A stretch of DNA of 32,725 nt, from positions 1-32,725 of the forward strand of contig CAZDKY010000032.1 of assembly GCA_964506505.1 (NCBI GenBank). The letters are read 5' to 3'. The notes under the pieces are model-generated. The model did no database searches and was not told the DNA's origin. It was given only the letters and a program-made list of their open reading frames with translations. Positions 15,045 through 23,229 of the stretch are shown here, one piece after another. This DNA is from M55B129 sp964506505 (GTDB taxonomy: Bacteria; Bacillota; Dethiobacteria; DTU022). Numbering within the stretch: position 1 is the first letter of the stretch; the number at the start of each line of letters is the position of its first letter. The position numbers were made by a program, and so were the translations under genes.

Positions 15045-16583
15045 TTATAATCCCGCTACCCGGTTTTTCAGAGCAGCGAATACTTTTTCTTCAGGCAAAT
15101 CAGGCTTCAGGTGATGGATTTGATCAAGACAGATTTTCGCCCCGTAATCCATACCCTGGCAGCCTGCCAGCAGGAGGACGTCTCCGGTACCGGTTTCTGC
15201 CAGGCCTGCGGTTATTGCTTCGGGCAGGCTGCTGTATATTTCGGTCCTAATACCGGCTTCGTTCATTACCGCCTCAAAAGTCTGGCGTTCTTCCGCTGTT
15301 ACCAGGTCCTTTTCTCCGACGTGGCCGATGCTATCGGTGGCAATGATCCTGTCCAGGTTCAACCTGGCTGCCCAATGGGCAATGGCTTCGGCATTTTCAC
15401 GGTTAACGGTAACTCCCCGGCTGCCCCGGATAGCATAGACCAGATGAAGCTTGCTGTAATCCATCATCTGCAGTGTTTCCAGGGTTACATCGATATTGCC
15501 GCTGTTGGCAAAGTGATCGTCGATTACCTTGAAATCGTCCTCGAAGATTAGTTCAAAACGTCTTTCCACACCTCTGAATTCCGTCAGAGCTTTTTCGATC
15601 GTTTCGACCGGGATGCTCTGGAGCAGGGAGACCAGGGTGGCTGCCATAGCGTTATAAACACTGTGTAAGCCGAGAACGGAGAGCTTGATTTTGAAACTGG
15701 ACGGTTGGAAGGCGAAGAGGGCGGCCGGTTCTTTCCTTCTTATTTCGACTGTAAAACGAGCCCGGCCAGTACTTAGATCGAGATCGTGGATCAGACAGTC
15801 GGCTTCCCTGTGTTTCAGGCCGTAGGTAAAAGTTTTGGCTCTTGTTTCTCCGGCCAGCGAACGGGTGTAAGGGCAATCCAGGTTCAGAACGGCCCATTGA
15901 TTTTCATTTGCTTTACGGACCAGGCTGGCTTTGGCCTTGAAGTAGTCTTCGAACGAACCGTGCAGATCGATATGCTCACGGCTGATATTGTTAATCACAA
16001 CAGTATTAAAATCGGCACATTCAACCCGATTCAGTTCAAGCCCTGCTGATGAAACTTCCATCACGGCATGGGTTACTCCTGCTTCGATCATTTCCTGAAA
16101 ATAGCGGTGCAGATCCAGTGATTCCGGGGTAGTCAGTTCGGCAGGTCGGATACTGCTACCTGTTTTAATAATGACTGTGCCGATCAGGCCGGTTTTCAGA
16201 CCCTCTTTTTCAAAGATTGCATTGGTCATGTAGGTGGTGGTTGTCTTGCCGTTGGTTGCCGTTATACCGGTGAGGTTGATTTTTTGGGAAGGGTGACCGA
16301 AGAACTGATCGGCCAGGGCAGCCAGGGCATGCCGGCTGTCGGCCACTTTGTACTGTGGTATCTGTATGTCATCATTAAATTCTTCCACTACCGCAGCTAC
16401 CGCTCCTCTTTCTGTGGCAGCGCCGAGGTAAAGGTGACCATCGGTTTTATACCCTTTTATGCAGATGAAAAGATCACCTTTGGTGACTCTTTTGGAATGA
16501 TAGGCCAAGCCGGTCACAGGTTTGATCAAACCCGGCCGCCTGTCAAGGATCGATAAGACTGAGAGCAATTTATCCTGATCCAA
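15045..16583 (-). CDS. Divergent MurE-like Mur ligase
   Basis: A 512-residue Mur ligase. The first two domains are MurE-like: KRVTKGDLFICIKGYKTDGH (UDP-MurNAc-binding domain), GITATNGKTTTTYMT (ATP loop, residues 106-120), MEVSSAGLELNRV, NNISREHIDLHGS, and KAKASL with the lysine usually carbamylated. The C-terminal domain departs from the family. Where MurE has (V)DYAHTP there is DDHFANSGN (355-363), the GDRDxGKR loop is replaced by IRGSRGVTVNR, and no DNPR-type diaminopimelate or lysine selectivity motif is seen (TDSIGHVGEKD instead). It starts at TTG 16583 with a modest GGCGGGA upstream. It stands alone, not in a cell-wall cluster. It may add a different amino acid to a muropeptide, or act on another substrate. 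Confidence 0.75.
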   Translation of the reverse strand: MDQDKLLSVLSILDRRPGLIKPVTGLAYHSKRVTKGDLFICIKGYKTDGHLYLGAATERGAVAAVVEEFNDDIQIPQYKVADSRHALAALADQFFGHPSQKINLTGITATNGKTTTTYMTNAIFEKEGLKTGLIGTVIIKTGSSIRPAELTTPESLDLHRYFQEMIEAGVTHAVMEVSSAGLELNRVECADFNTVVINNISREHIDLHGSFEDYFKAKASLVRKANENQWAVLNLDCPYTRSLAGETRAKTFTYGLKHREADCLIHDLDLSTGRARFTVEIRRKEPAALFAFQPSSFKIKLSVLGLHSVYNAMAATLVSLLQSIPVETIEKALTEFRGVERRFELIFEDDFKVIDDHFANSGNIDVTLETLQMMDYSKLHLVYAIRGSRGVTVNRENAEAIAHWAARLNLDRIIATDSIGHVGEKDLVTAEERQTFEAVMNEAGIRTEIYSSLPEAITAGLAETGTGDVLLLAGCQGMDYGAKICLDQIHHLKPDLPEEKVFAALKNRVAGL

Positions 16584-16701
16584 GATGATCCCGCCTTGTT
16601 GAAAAGTACTCCTGGAAGCAGTTTCCTTCGTCGCCTGCAGTAAAAATTCCTGCTCGTGGCGCCGAGATAAAAAGCTGTTTCCTGGATCTTATATAATGAA
16701 C

Positions 16702-16723
16702 GAGCCCGCTTTTCAGCGGGCTC
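16702..16723 (-). terminator. Hairpin terminator after the ferredoxin
   Basis: GAGCCCGCT (16702-16710) and AGCGGGCTC (16715-16723) form a perfect 9-bp GC-rich stem with a 4-nt loop, 29 bp beyond the ferredoxin stop. The T-run is weak on both strands (GTTCATTAT on minus, GGTTTGTTTGG on plus). The rest of 16584-16751 holds no gene. Confidence 0.6.
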
Positions 16724-16751
16724 CCGGTTTGTTTGGTCGCTGCAACCGTTT

Positions 16752-16937
16752 TTATTCCGAGATTTGAATGGCCTCAGTCGGGCATTCTTCAGCTGCTTCC
16801 CGCACTTTTTCTTCGTACTCTGCCGGAACGGGATTTACTTTTACTTCTGCTTTTTCATCTCCCAGTTCAAATACTTCAGGACAAATATCCTCACAGATGC
16901 CACATGCGCTGCAATCATCGCTTACTTTAACTTCCAT
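16752..16937 (-). CDS. [4Fe-4S] ferredoxin
   Basis: A 61-residue acidic protein. CSACGICEDICP (residues 9-20) supplies the first three cluster cysteines, plus a fourth Cys before Pro. ECPTEAIQI near the end supplies the remaining ligand (Cys52). This is the single-cluster ferredoxin pattern, with the extra CP cysteine possibly in a disulfide as in Thermotoga-type ferredoxins. It carries low-potential electrons in the cytoplasm. AAGGAGG upstream of the ATG is a perfect ribosome site. It is monocistronic, with a hairpin downstream. Confidence 0.95.
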   Translation of the reverse strand: MEVKVSDDCSACGICEDICPEVFELGDEKAEVKVNPVPAEYEEKVREAAEECPTEAIQISE

Positions 16938-17105
16938 GCTTATGCCTCCTTAGGTGGATTGTTGTTTTCAATAATTCATTATTCGATAAGGAATTCATTT
17001 TCCCTTTTTTTAAAGTGATATTTTAAAAGAATTGTACAGGTCAATTGTTGTGCCATTCTGACGGTTTAACAATCTGCAATTTTTATGGTGACTCTTTGTC
17101 AATAA

Positions 17106-17168
17106 TGTGGAAAAAAGCTCGGCAAAGTTCCTGTAAAGGGTTTTCCCTGTGGATAACTCTGTGGAATT
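17106..17168. promoter_or_regulatory. Cluster of DnaA-box-like sequences
   Basis: TGTGGATAA (17148-17156) is a perfect complement of the DnaA box TTATCCACA. TGTGGAAAA (17106-17114) fits the relaxed consensus TTWTNCACA on the minus strand, and TGTGGAATT (17160-17168) is a weaker third copy. All have the same orientation, within 63 bp. The 16938-17332 region has no other gene. dnaA itself is not in the window. Confidence 0.55.
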
Positions 17169-17332
17169 TGTGAGTAGAACACACATTTGCCTCCGGAAAA
17201 TGCTGCTATGTCAGTGTTGTGAATAGAAAAAAAAATATATTGTTAACATAATATAAGTGCCATAATCTGCTGCTTTCAATTGCCTCTTGATGCTGCTTGT
17301 GATATTAATAAAACTGAGAAAGGGGGATGGTG

Positions 17333-17416
17333 ATGAGCCGGTATAGCTGGTTGATGCTTGCCATTATTGCAGCGATGGTCTTTATGCTGGCCGGGTGCGG
17401 CACTTCGGGTGGCTGA
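17333..17416 (+). CDS. Tiny 27-residue lipoprotein
   Basis: The ATG at 17333 is preceded by AAAGGGGGATGGTG. The product is MSRYSWLMLAIIAAMVFMLA followed by GCGTSGG and a TGA stop. It is a complete lipoprotein signal peptide: a positive residue at position 3, an 18-residue hydrophobic core and lipobox LAG-C at Cys22. After cleavage only six residues, CGTSGG, would remain on the lipid. This resembles entericidin-type peptides and the lipoprotein signal peptides that give rise to peptide pheromones in some Firmicutes, but no family can be named. It is followed by a palindrome that may be its terminator. Confidence 0.6.
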   Translation: MSRYSWLMLAIIAAMVFMLAGCGTSGG

Positions 17417-17450
17417 TAAGCAGAGAGGGGGCCGGTCCGGCTCCGGAACA

Positions 17451-17477
17451 GTTATTCCTGCAGGAATAACTTATTTT
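17451..17477 (+). terminator. Perfect 20-bp palindrome, possible terminator
   Basis: GTTATTCCTGCAGGAATAAC (17451-17470) is a perfect palindrome, followed on plus by TTATTTT. It lies 34 bp past the tiny lipoprotein stop. It could fold as a terminator hairpin with a small loop, or be a dimeric protein-binding site. Confidence 0.5.
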
Positions 17478-17483
17478 CAGGGT

Positions 17484-17512
17484 GGAGCGCTGGCAGTTGA
17501 TTCCGGCGCTCC
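17484..17512. repeat. GC-rich inverted repeat near the M24 peptidase 3' end
   Basis: GGAGCGCTGG (17484-17493) pairs with CCGGCGCTCC (17503-17512) over 10 positions with one wobble and a 9-nt loop. It lies 12 bp beyond the M24 gene stop on the minus strand. It has no clear T-run, so it probably stabilises transcript ends rather than terminating strongly. Confidence 0.55.
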
Positions 17513-17523
17513 AGCCGTGTAGG

Positions 17524-18699
17524 TTAGATAATGTTCAGACGGTCGTCAGACAGAGTGAGCTGCCTCAATCCTTCTTTCTCGACGACGAAAGTGTCTTCTA
17601 TGCCCACAGTTCCTTCCCCGGGGAAGATGAATTTTGGTTCAAGGGCGAAGACCATTCCTTCTACCAGTTTTTGCTCAACACCGCGGCCGATGATCGGCAT
17701 TTCATCGAGTTCGATTCCTACCCCGTGCCCGACAAAGTGAACCTTTTCCGTATAACCCATGAAGTGGTTGGCCAGACCGGCCCGGGCGGCCGTGTTCTCC
17801 GCCTTTTTAAAAAGGTAGCCTCCGGTGGTGCCGGGTCGGCCCGCTTTTATCAAATCATATTTTATCTGTAACGCCTGCCTGTACGCTTCCTGCAGGTGTA
17901 AGGCCGGCTCGCCGATGGAGAAGATCCTGGTTTGATCGATCATGTAGCCGCCGAATATGCTAACCAGGTCGACCAGAATCGGTTCACCACGCTTGATTTT
18001 TCTCGTTCCGGCACCCTGAGGATAGGAAGGGTTCACGCCGGGGCCTCCGGTTGGCCCGTCGAAAAAGCTTACCACTGAGGCGTTTTCCCCGGCCATTACA
18101 TGTCCGTAGTGGATTTCCTGGTTAAAGCTGCGCATGCGCACCGCGCCCTGGTGTCCCAGCAGCCGGGCTTGCATTTCCAGCCGCCCTGCCAGTTCTATTT
18201 CTGTCACTCCCTCCCTGATAATTTTACCGGCATGTTCGAACAAGGAGCGGCTCATTTTAGCCGCTTCGCCTATCAAGTCGAGTTCATAGGCTGATTTGAC
18301 AGATCTTATCAGGCGTACAATAGCTGAAATATCGGTAAGGTTGTAATCTTTAAGCAGTTCCTGGTAACGGAAGTAGAGTTTAGCCGGGAGGACATCCAGT
18401 TCAAGCCCTATTTTTGAACCCGGTGGCAGGGTATCTGCAATAAGCCGGGCCAGATCGTCCCAACCCTGGAAGGGAATAATTTTATCGAGCGCACTCTCCT
18501 GGCCAGCGCGGATAAGAGATTTTTTCACGATTAAGACCGGTTCTCCTTCGGTCGGGATAAACAGGTGGGCATTTTGCCCCGTCCCGCTGAAATAAAAAAG
18601 ATCTGCTCTCTGGACGAGCAGCGCTCCGGCAATATTTTTTCCCATCATGGACTGTTTGAGTTTCTCGATCCTCTGCTGCAGTTCTGATGAAGAAGTCAT
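17524..18699 (-). CDS. M24-family Xaa-Pro peptidase
   Basis: A 391-residue protein in two parts. The N-terminal creatinase-like domain (residues 1-140) contains RADLFYFSGTGQNAHLFIP. The C-terminal pita-bread catalytic domain contains ILVDLVSIFGGYMIDQTRIF (two metal Asp), VHFVGHGVGIELDEMPII (metal His) and MVFALEPKFIFPGEGTVGIEDTFVV (two metal Glu). It should remove N-terminal residues next to proline, or split Xaa-Pro dipeptides, with Mn or Co. AAGGAGGG precedes the ATG. It follows the fatty-acid operon on the same strand but is separated from it by a hairpin with a T-run at 18723-18782, so it may be transcribed apart. Confidence 0.9.
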   Translation of the reverse strand: MTSSSELQQRIEKLKQSMMGKNIAGALLVQRADLFYFSGTGQNAHLFIPTEGEPVLIVKKSLIRAGQESALDKIIPFQGWDDLARLIADTLPPGSKIGLELDVLPAKLYFRYQELLKDYNLTDISAIVRLIRSVKSAYELDLIGEAAKMSRSLFEHAGKIIREGVTEIELAGRLEMQARLLGHQGAVRMRSFNQEIHYGHVMAGENASVVSFFDGPTGGPGVNPSYPQGAGTRKIKRGEPILVDLVSIFGGYMIDQTRIFSIGEPALHLQEAYRQALQIKYDLIKAGRPGTTGGYLFKKAENTAARAGLANHFMGYTEKVHFVGHGVGIELDEMPIIGRGVEQKLVEGMVFALEPKFIFPGEGTVGIEDTFVVEKEGLRQLTLSDDRLNII

Positions 18700-18722
18700 G
18701 AAATCCCTCCTTGAAAAGTATT

Positions 18723-18782
18723 AAAAAAAGAGCGTACAACTTAATCATACCATATAAAAAGGTTTTGACTAAGTTCACGCTC
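18723..18782 (-). terminator. Intrinsic terminator after the thiolase, overlapping a possible M24 promoter
   Basis: Read on the minus strand, GAGCGT-g-AACTTA pairs with TAAGTT-gt-ACGCTC (plus arms 18730-18743 and 18770-18782; 6+6 bp with a small bulge), and seven T residues follow directly (18729-18723). The roughly 26-nt loop contains GGTATGAT, a plausible extended -10 for the M24 gene. Confidence 0.65.
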
Positions 18783-18828
18783 CCGGCAGGTAATAAGTTC
18801 TCCCGTTTATTTTCTTTTTTTCATCAAG

Positions 18829-20007
18829 TCACCAAGCTCTCTCGAAAAGAGCGGCGGCACCCATACCACCTCCGATGCACATGGTAACCACGCCGTAATG
18901 GGACCCTCGGCGGGCCATTTCGTGCAGGAGTGTGGCGGTAAGTTTAGCCCCGGTGCAGCCCAGCGGATGCCCCAGGGCTATTGCCCCGCCGTTGACATTG
19001 ACGATTTCCGGGTTCAGGTCGAGTTCTCTCAGGCAGTAAATGGCCTGTGAAGCAAATGCTTCATTAAGTTCAAAAAGATCAATATCGGGGATTTTTTTAC
19101 CGGTCATTTTCATCAGCTTTGGCACTGCAACTGAAGGTCCGATCCCCATGATTTCCGGAGGACATCCGGACACGGTAAAACCGCGGTAGACGGCCATCGG
19201 CTTGAGGCCGAGGGAAGCCGCTTTCTCGGCGGACATGACTACAGCTGCTGATGCCCCGTCGCTTGTCTGGGATGAATTGCCTGCGGTAACAGTACCTTTG
19301 GCATGAAAAGCCGGGCGAAGTTTGGCCAGTACTTCAAGGCTCGTTTCGCGGATCCCCTCGTCGATATCGAAGATGGACTCTTTTTCAACAATTTTGTTGT
19401 CCGGGCCGACCGAGCTATCGACTATTTTAAGAGGGACGATTTCATCTTTAAACCGGCCTTCTTTTGTTGCTGAGGCCGCTTTCTGCTGACTGGCCAGTCC
19501 GAATTGATCTTGTTCTTCACGAGTAATATTGAAACGATTGGCTACATTTTCAGCGGTTATGCCCATGGGGGTGTAAGCTTCAATATGTTTTTCAACAAGT
19601 TCCGGGCTTGGAGTAAGCTTGTTTCCGCCCATGGGGACCATGCTCATGCTTTCTACTCCCCCGGCGACAATAGCATCGGCATAGCCCAGCATTATCCGTT
19701 CGGCAGCCAGGGCGATAGCCTGTAGTCCCGAAGAGCAGAATCGGTTCACTGTCTGGCCGGGGACGCTGTCGGGAAAGCCAGCCTGGAGAGCGATTATTCG
19801 GCCGACATTCATTCCCTGCTCTGCTTCGGGGAATGAACAACCCATAATTACATCTTCCACTTCGGCCGGATCAAGACCTTTAGCCCTGGCCATGGCTTCT
19901 CTGACGGCTACCGTGCCCATGTAATCTGGCCTGGTGAAGCGAAGTTTGCCCCGTGGTGCCTTGCCAATTGCTGTTCGGACACTGGAAACGATAACGGCTT
20001 CTTTCAT
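18829..20007 (-). CDS. fadA: Acetyl-CoA acyltransferase (thiolase), FadA type
   Basis: A 392-residue thiolase. The nucleophile Cys91 lies in VNRFCSSGLQAIALAAERI, His347 in GGAIALGHPLGCTGAK and the second catalytic Cys377 in CIGGGMGAA, a complete active site. It cleaves 3-ketoacyl-CoA with CoA in the last step of beta-oxidation, or runs in reverse. The gene lies 14 bp after the FadN-like gene, and AAGGAGGG precedes its ATG, so the two are co-transcribed and probably form a complex. An acetyl-CoA acetyltransferase role in butyrate-type metabolism is possible, but the FadN neighbour favours fatty-acid use. Confidence 0.93.
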   Translation of the reverse strand: MKEAVIVSSVRTAIGKAPRGKLRFTRPDYMGTVAVREAMARAKGLDPAEVEDVIMGCSFPEAEQGMNVGRIIALQAGFPDSVPGQTVNRFCSSGLQAIALAAERIMLGYADAIVAGGVESMSMVPMGGNKLTPSPELVEKHIEAYTPMGITAENVANRFNITREEQDQFGLASQQKAASATKEGRFKDEIVPLKIVDSSVGPDNKIVEKESIFDIDEGIRETSLEVLAKLRPAFHAKGTVTAGNSSQTSDGASAAVVMSAEKAASLGLKPMAVYRGFTVSGCPPEIMGIGPSVAVPKLMKMTGKKIPDIDLFELNEAFASQAIYCLRELDLNPEIVNVNGGAIALGHPLGCTGAKLTATLLHEMARRGSHYGVVTMCIGGGMGAAALFERAW

Positions 20008-20021
20008 TCTGGTTCCCTCCT

Positions 20022-22430
20022 TTAATTTCTCAAGGGCTTGCCCGTGGTGAGAAAGTGAGTGATTCTTTCCTGGGTTTTTGGCTCACCAAGAAGGCTCTTG
20101 AATTTTTCTCTTTCAATATCGAGCAGGTACTGTTCACTGACCAGTGAGTTAGGTTTTATATTGCCACCGCAGATGACATAGGCGATGGCATTGGCTACTT
20201 TTTGTTCGTGTTCCGTGATGTAACCACCCCAGAGCATATTCTGGACGCCCGCCTTGAAGGTGGCGATCCCGTACTCACCCAGGACCCTGATCTTTTTAAG
20301 CCTGGGCGTTTTATAACCTTCCAGGACCATGGCCAGAACAGTATTTTTGGCATCGTGAAGCAGGTAGTCCTGGTTTACGCTTATTTTGTCAGTTTTTCGG
20401 AGGAATCCCAGTTCCCTGGCATGCTGGGCGCTGTTGGATACGGTAGCCATGGCAATTGCTTCGAAGGCCTTTTGTACGAATGGAAGGCGGTCTGTGTTTA
20501 TATCATCGCGCAGCCCCTCGGTCATCCGGATTAGAAGCTCCTTGTTTCCTCCGGCGCCGGGTATCAGGCCCATGCCCATTTCAACCTGGCCAAGGAAAGT
20601 ATCGGCAGCAGCCTGGACCCGGTCACAATGGGAAATCAATTCCATTCCACCGCCCAGGGTCATCTGGAAAGGGGCGGCGACAACGGGGATTTTTGCATAT
20701 TTCAGCTTCATCAGGCCGTTTTGCAGGCTCACATTGGACTGTTCCAGCATCTCCCACTCGCCGGATTGAGCGCCCATCAGCATCAGGGCGACGTTAGCTC
20801 CGACACAGAAATTATTGGCGTGGTTGCCCACCACCATACCGACATAGTTTTTCTCTGCTTCCTCGATAGCTTCATGGATAAAATCCCAGAAAAGCGGGGA
20901 AAGGGCTTGCTGCGGACTGTGTTGTTCCAGGCAGCAGACGCCGTCACCCATGTCGAGCAGGCTGCCGTCATCATTGCCCATGATCAGCTTGTTCTGCTTC
21001 TTCAGGGCGGGTAGGCTGATGATTTCTGGGCTGACCGGTACCGGTTTATAGTTTCCTGAAGAGAAATCGTAATAGGAAAGATTTCCTTTCTCATCTTCAT
21101 GGTAAAAATTATCGAACCCTTTGTTCAGCATTTCTTCGATATTGCCCGGGATCTTCAGTCCTTCATTTTTTATCCGTTCGACGCTTTCTTTCACTCCGAT
21201 GGCATCCCAGCTTTCAAAGGGACCCAGTTTCCAGTTAAAGCCCCAGCGCATTGCCCGATCGATATTAACTATATCATCAGCTATTTCAGGGATCATCGAA
21301 GCGCTGTAGATTAAAAATCTTTTGGTCAGCTCCCAGGCAAACCGGCCGGCCTTGTCGTCCGAATTGACCAGCATTTTAAAACCTTTGGCCAGTTCCTCGT
21401 GCCTTGTTTTGCCGATGATATCAAAGCGGGCTTTTTCCCGCGGCCGATATTCAAATATTTCAATGTCCAGAGCATGTATTTCTGAACCATTTTCACCTTT
21501 CACTTTTTTGTAGAAACCCTGGCCTGTTTTATCGCCGAGTAGTTTCTTGTCCACCATTTTTTGCAGGAAATCCGGCAGTTCAAAGCTGGTCTTTTCTTCG
21601 GGGTCTTCGGTTTTATCATAAACAGTACGGGCGACATGACAGAATGTGTCAAGACCTACCATGTCGAGGGTGCGAAAGGAGGCGCTCTTGGGATGCCCCA
21701 TCGGTGGGCCGGTAATAGAGTCCACCTCTTCGATAGTCATCTTTTCTTCCTGCATCAGCTTAATGGTATGCATCATGGCATGTGTTCCGATGCGGTTGGC
21801 GATAAAGTTGGGAGTATCCTTGGCGAACACCACGCCTTTGCCAAGCACTTTTTCACAGAAGCGGTGCATGAACGAGAGAACTTCATCAGATGTATCGTGG
21901 CAGGGAATAATTTCCAGCAGTTTCATCCAGCGCGGCGGGTTAAAAAAGTGTGTTCCCAGAAAGTACTGGCGAAAGCGAGATGAATTATCCGCCACCATCT
22001 CGTTAATTGAAAGGCCTGAAGTATTGGAGGAAACAATTATATCCTCAGACCAGTTTTCTTCCACTTGTTTAAATACCTTTTTCTTGATCTCAATATTTTC
22101 GACGACGACCTCGATCACCCAGTCGACATTCTTGATTTTGGATAGGTCGTCTTCAAAATTGCCAGGGGTAATCAGGTCAATGTTGGAATCGCTGTAGAGG
22201 GGTTTCTGTTTATTCTTGAGGAGATCCTGTTTTCCCTTAATGGCAAGACGGTTGCGTACTTCGGGACTTTTGAGAGTCAAGCCCTGTTTTTCTTCTTCCG
22301 GTGTTAATTCCCGGGGGACGATGTCGAGCAGGTAGACCGGAATTCCCACATTGGCCAGATGGGCGGCAATAGTAGCACCCATTACTCCGGCGCCGAGAAC
22401 GGCAGCCTTTCGGATTTCTTTCAAGGCCAT
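20022..22430 (-). CDS. fadN: 3-hydroxyacyl-CoA dehydrogenase/enoyl-CoA hydratase, FadN type
   Basis: An 802-residue bifunctional enzyme with the dehydrogenase first and hydratase last, the FadN order and the reverse of E. coli FadB. Residues 8-24 hold the NAD-binding AVLGAGVMGATIAAH, and GTHFFNPPRWMKLLEIIP carries the catalytic His161. IANRIGTHAMMHTIKLMQE and GPPMGHPKSASFRTLDMVG mark the C-terminal dehydrogenase domain. The crotonase part (from about residue 500) has NNFCVGANVALMLMG and PFQMTLGGGMELISHCDRV, with GQVEMGMGLIPGAGGNKE providing the catalytic Glu region. It hydrates enoyl-CoA and oxidises the 3-hydroxyacyl-CoA. GGGAGG precedes the ATG. It lies between its TetR-type regulator and the thiolase. 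Confidence 0.93.
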   Translation of the reverse strand: MALKEIRKAAVLGAGVMGATIAAHLANVGIPVYLLDIVPRELTPEEEKQGLTLKSPEVRNRLAIKGKQDLLKNKQKPLYSDSNIDLITPGNFEDDLSKIKNVDWVIEVVVENIEIKKKVFKQVEENWSEDIIVSSNTSGLSINEMVADNSSRFRQYFLGTHFFNPPRWMKLLEIIPCHDTSDEVLSFMHRFCEKVLGKGVVFAKDTPNFIANRIGTHAMMHTIKLMQEEKMTIEEVDSITGPPMGHPKSASFRTLDMVGLDTFCHVARTVYDKTEDPEEKTSFELPDFLQKMVDKKLLGDKTGQGFYKKVKGENGSEIHALDIEIFEYRPREKARFDIIGKTRHEELAKGFKMLVNSDDKAGRFAWELTKRFLIYSASMIPEIADDIVNIDRAMRWGFNWKLGPFESWDAIGVKESVERIKNEGLKIPGNIEEMLNKGFDNFYHEDEKGNLSYYDFSSGNYKPVPVSPEIISLPALKKQNKLIMGNDDGSLLDMGDGVCCLEQHSPQQALSPLFWDFIHEAIEEAEKNYVGMVVGNHANNFCVGANVALMLMGAQSGEWEMLEQSNVSLQNGLMKLKYAKIPVVAAPFQMTLGGGMELISHCDRVQAAADTFLGQVEMGMGLIPGAGGNKELLIRMTEGLRDDINTDRLPFVQKAFEAIAMATVSNSAQHARELGFLRKTDKISVNQDYLLHDAKNTVLAMVLEGYKTPRLKKIRVLGEYGIATFKAGVQNMLWGGYITEHEQKVANAIAYVICGGNIKPNSLVSEQYLLDIEREKFKSLLGEPKTQERITHFLTTGKPLRN

Positions 22431-22487
22431 TTAAATACCTCCCTGTGACGTGAAATTAAAAAAACCCATCCAGAGGATCAACTGAAA

Positions 22488-23069
22488 TCAGCACAGCCCG
22501 TTTACCAGCAGATCAAATAGGGGTTTTTTCATAATCGTGAGATCATATGGTTTGGCGGACATGACCCAGCAGGTCACTACTTCATCGACGGCACCAAATA
22601 TCACTTTGCGGGCTGTCCTTGTGTTTAGTTCGCGCCGGTAAAGGCCCTGCTCTTTGCCTTCTTCAATCACCTCCTCAATTAACTGGAAATAGCTCATCAG
22701 CGGTTTTGATATACCCTGGTTAATTGTTTGATCAATCTGGCGCAGCTCAATCTGGGTGACCATGGCCTGGCTTGGCCTTTCTCCGAGGGTACTTAGATGA
22801 TAGCAGATGATCCGGTCAAGTTTTTCTTCAGCGCTGCGGCACTGGTCCAGTTCGCGTCTCAATTCTTCAACAAAACGCTGCATAAGATTTTGGAAAAGGG
22901 ATATCAGAATATCCTCTTTGTTTTCAAAGTATATGTACAGGGTCCCGTCCGCCAGGCCGGCTTCGTGGGCTATATCGGCAATCCGGGTACGATGGTATCC
23001 TCTCCTGGCGATAGTTTTGACCGCTGCTTCCAGGATCGCCTCGTATTTTTCACCCGTTCTTTTAGCCAT
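22488..23069 (-). CDS. TetR-family regulator, FadR (YsiA)-like
   Basis: A 193-residue TetR protein. The helix-turn-helix is clear at residues 16-52: TIARRGYHRTRIADIAHEAG followed by LADGTLYIYFENKEDIL. The C-terminal ligand domain has RPSQAMVTQIELRQIDQTIN and ARKVIFGAVDEVVTCWVM, similar in layout to the Bacillus fatty-acid regulator FadR, which releases DNA on binding long-chain acyl-CoA. The gene heads the minus-strand fadN-fadA operon. A FadR-like box at 23088-23107 covers its own predicted transcription start, so autoregulation and control of the operon are likely. AGGAGA precedes the ATG. Confidence 0.88.
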   Translation of the reverse strand: MAKRTGEKYEAILEAAVKTIARRGYHRTRIADIAHEAGLADGTLYIYFENKEDILISLFQNLMQRFVEELRRELDQCRSAEEKLDRIICYHLSTLGERPSQAMVTQIELRQIDQTINQGISKPLMSYFQLIEEVIEEGKEQGLYRRELNTRTARKVIFGAVDEVVTCWVMSAKPYDLTIMKKPLFDLLVNGLC

Positions 23070-23087
23070 CAGTTTTCTCCTGTATGG

Positions 23088-23140
23088 ATGAATGATTATT
23101 CATTCGTCAATATTTTATATTATTTTGAAACAATAATCAA
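23088..23140 (-). promoter_or_regulatory. Promoter and FadR-like operator of the fatty-acid operon
   Basis: On the minus strand TTGATT (23135-23140) and TAAAAT (23112-23117) are 17 bp apart. The plus-strand sequence ATGAATGATTATTCATTCGT (23088-23107), with perfect arms GAATGA/TCATTC, lies over the expected start. It matches the Bacillus FadR box (WTGAATGAMTANTCATTCAW, from memory) at 18 of 20 positions. Confidence 0.75.
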
Positions 23141-23229
23141 TATTTATCACACTTATTATGAAAATTAATCCATCTACATTTATCTGTCCAAGATCTTTTG
23201 CTACCCGGCTCACAGTTTTTATTTAGATG

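Noticed and set aside
20202..22197. Many plus-strand frames opposite the FadN-like gene
   Set aside because: They are antisense shadows of a well-conserved enzyme; none shows a family motif.
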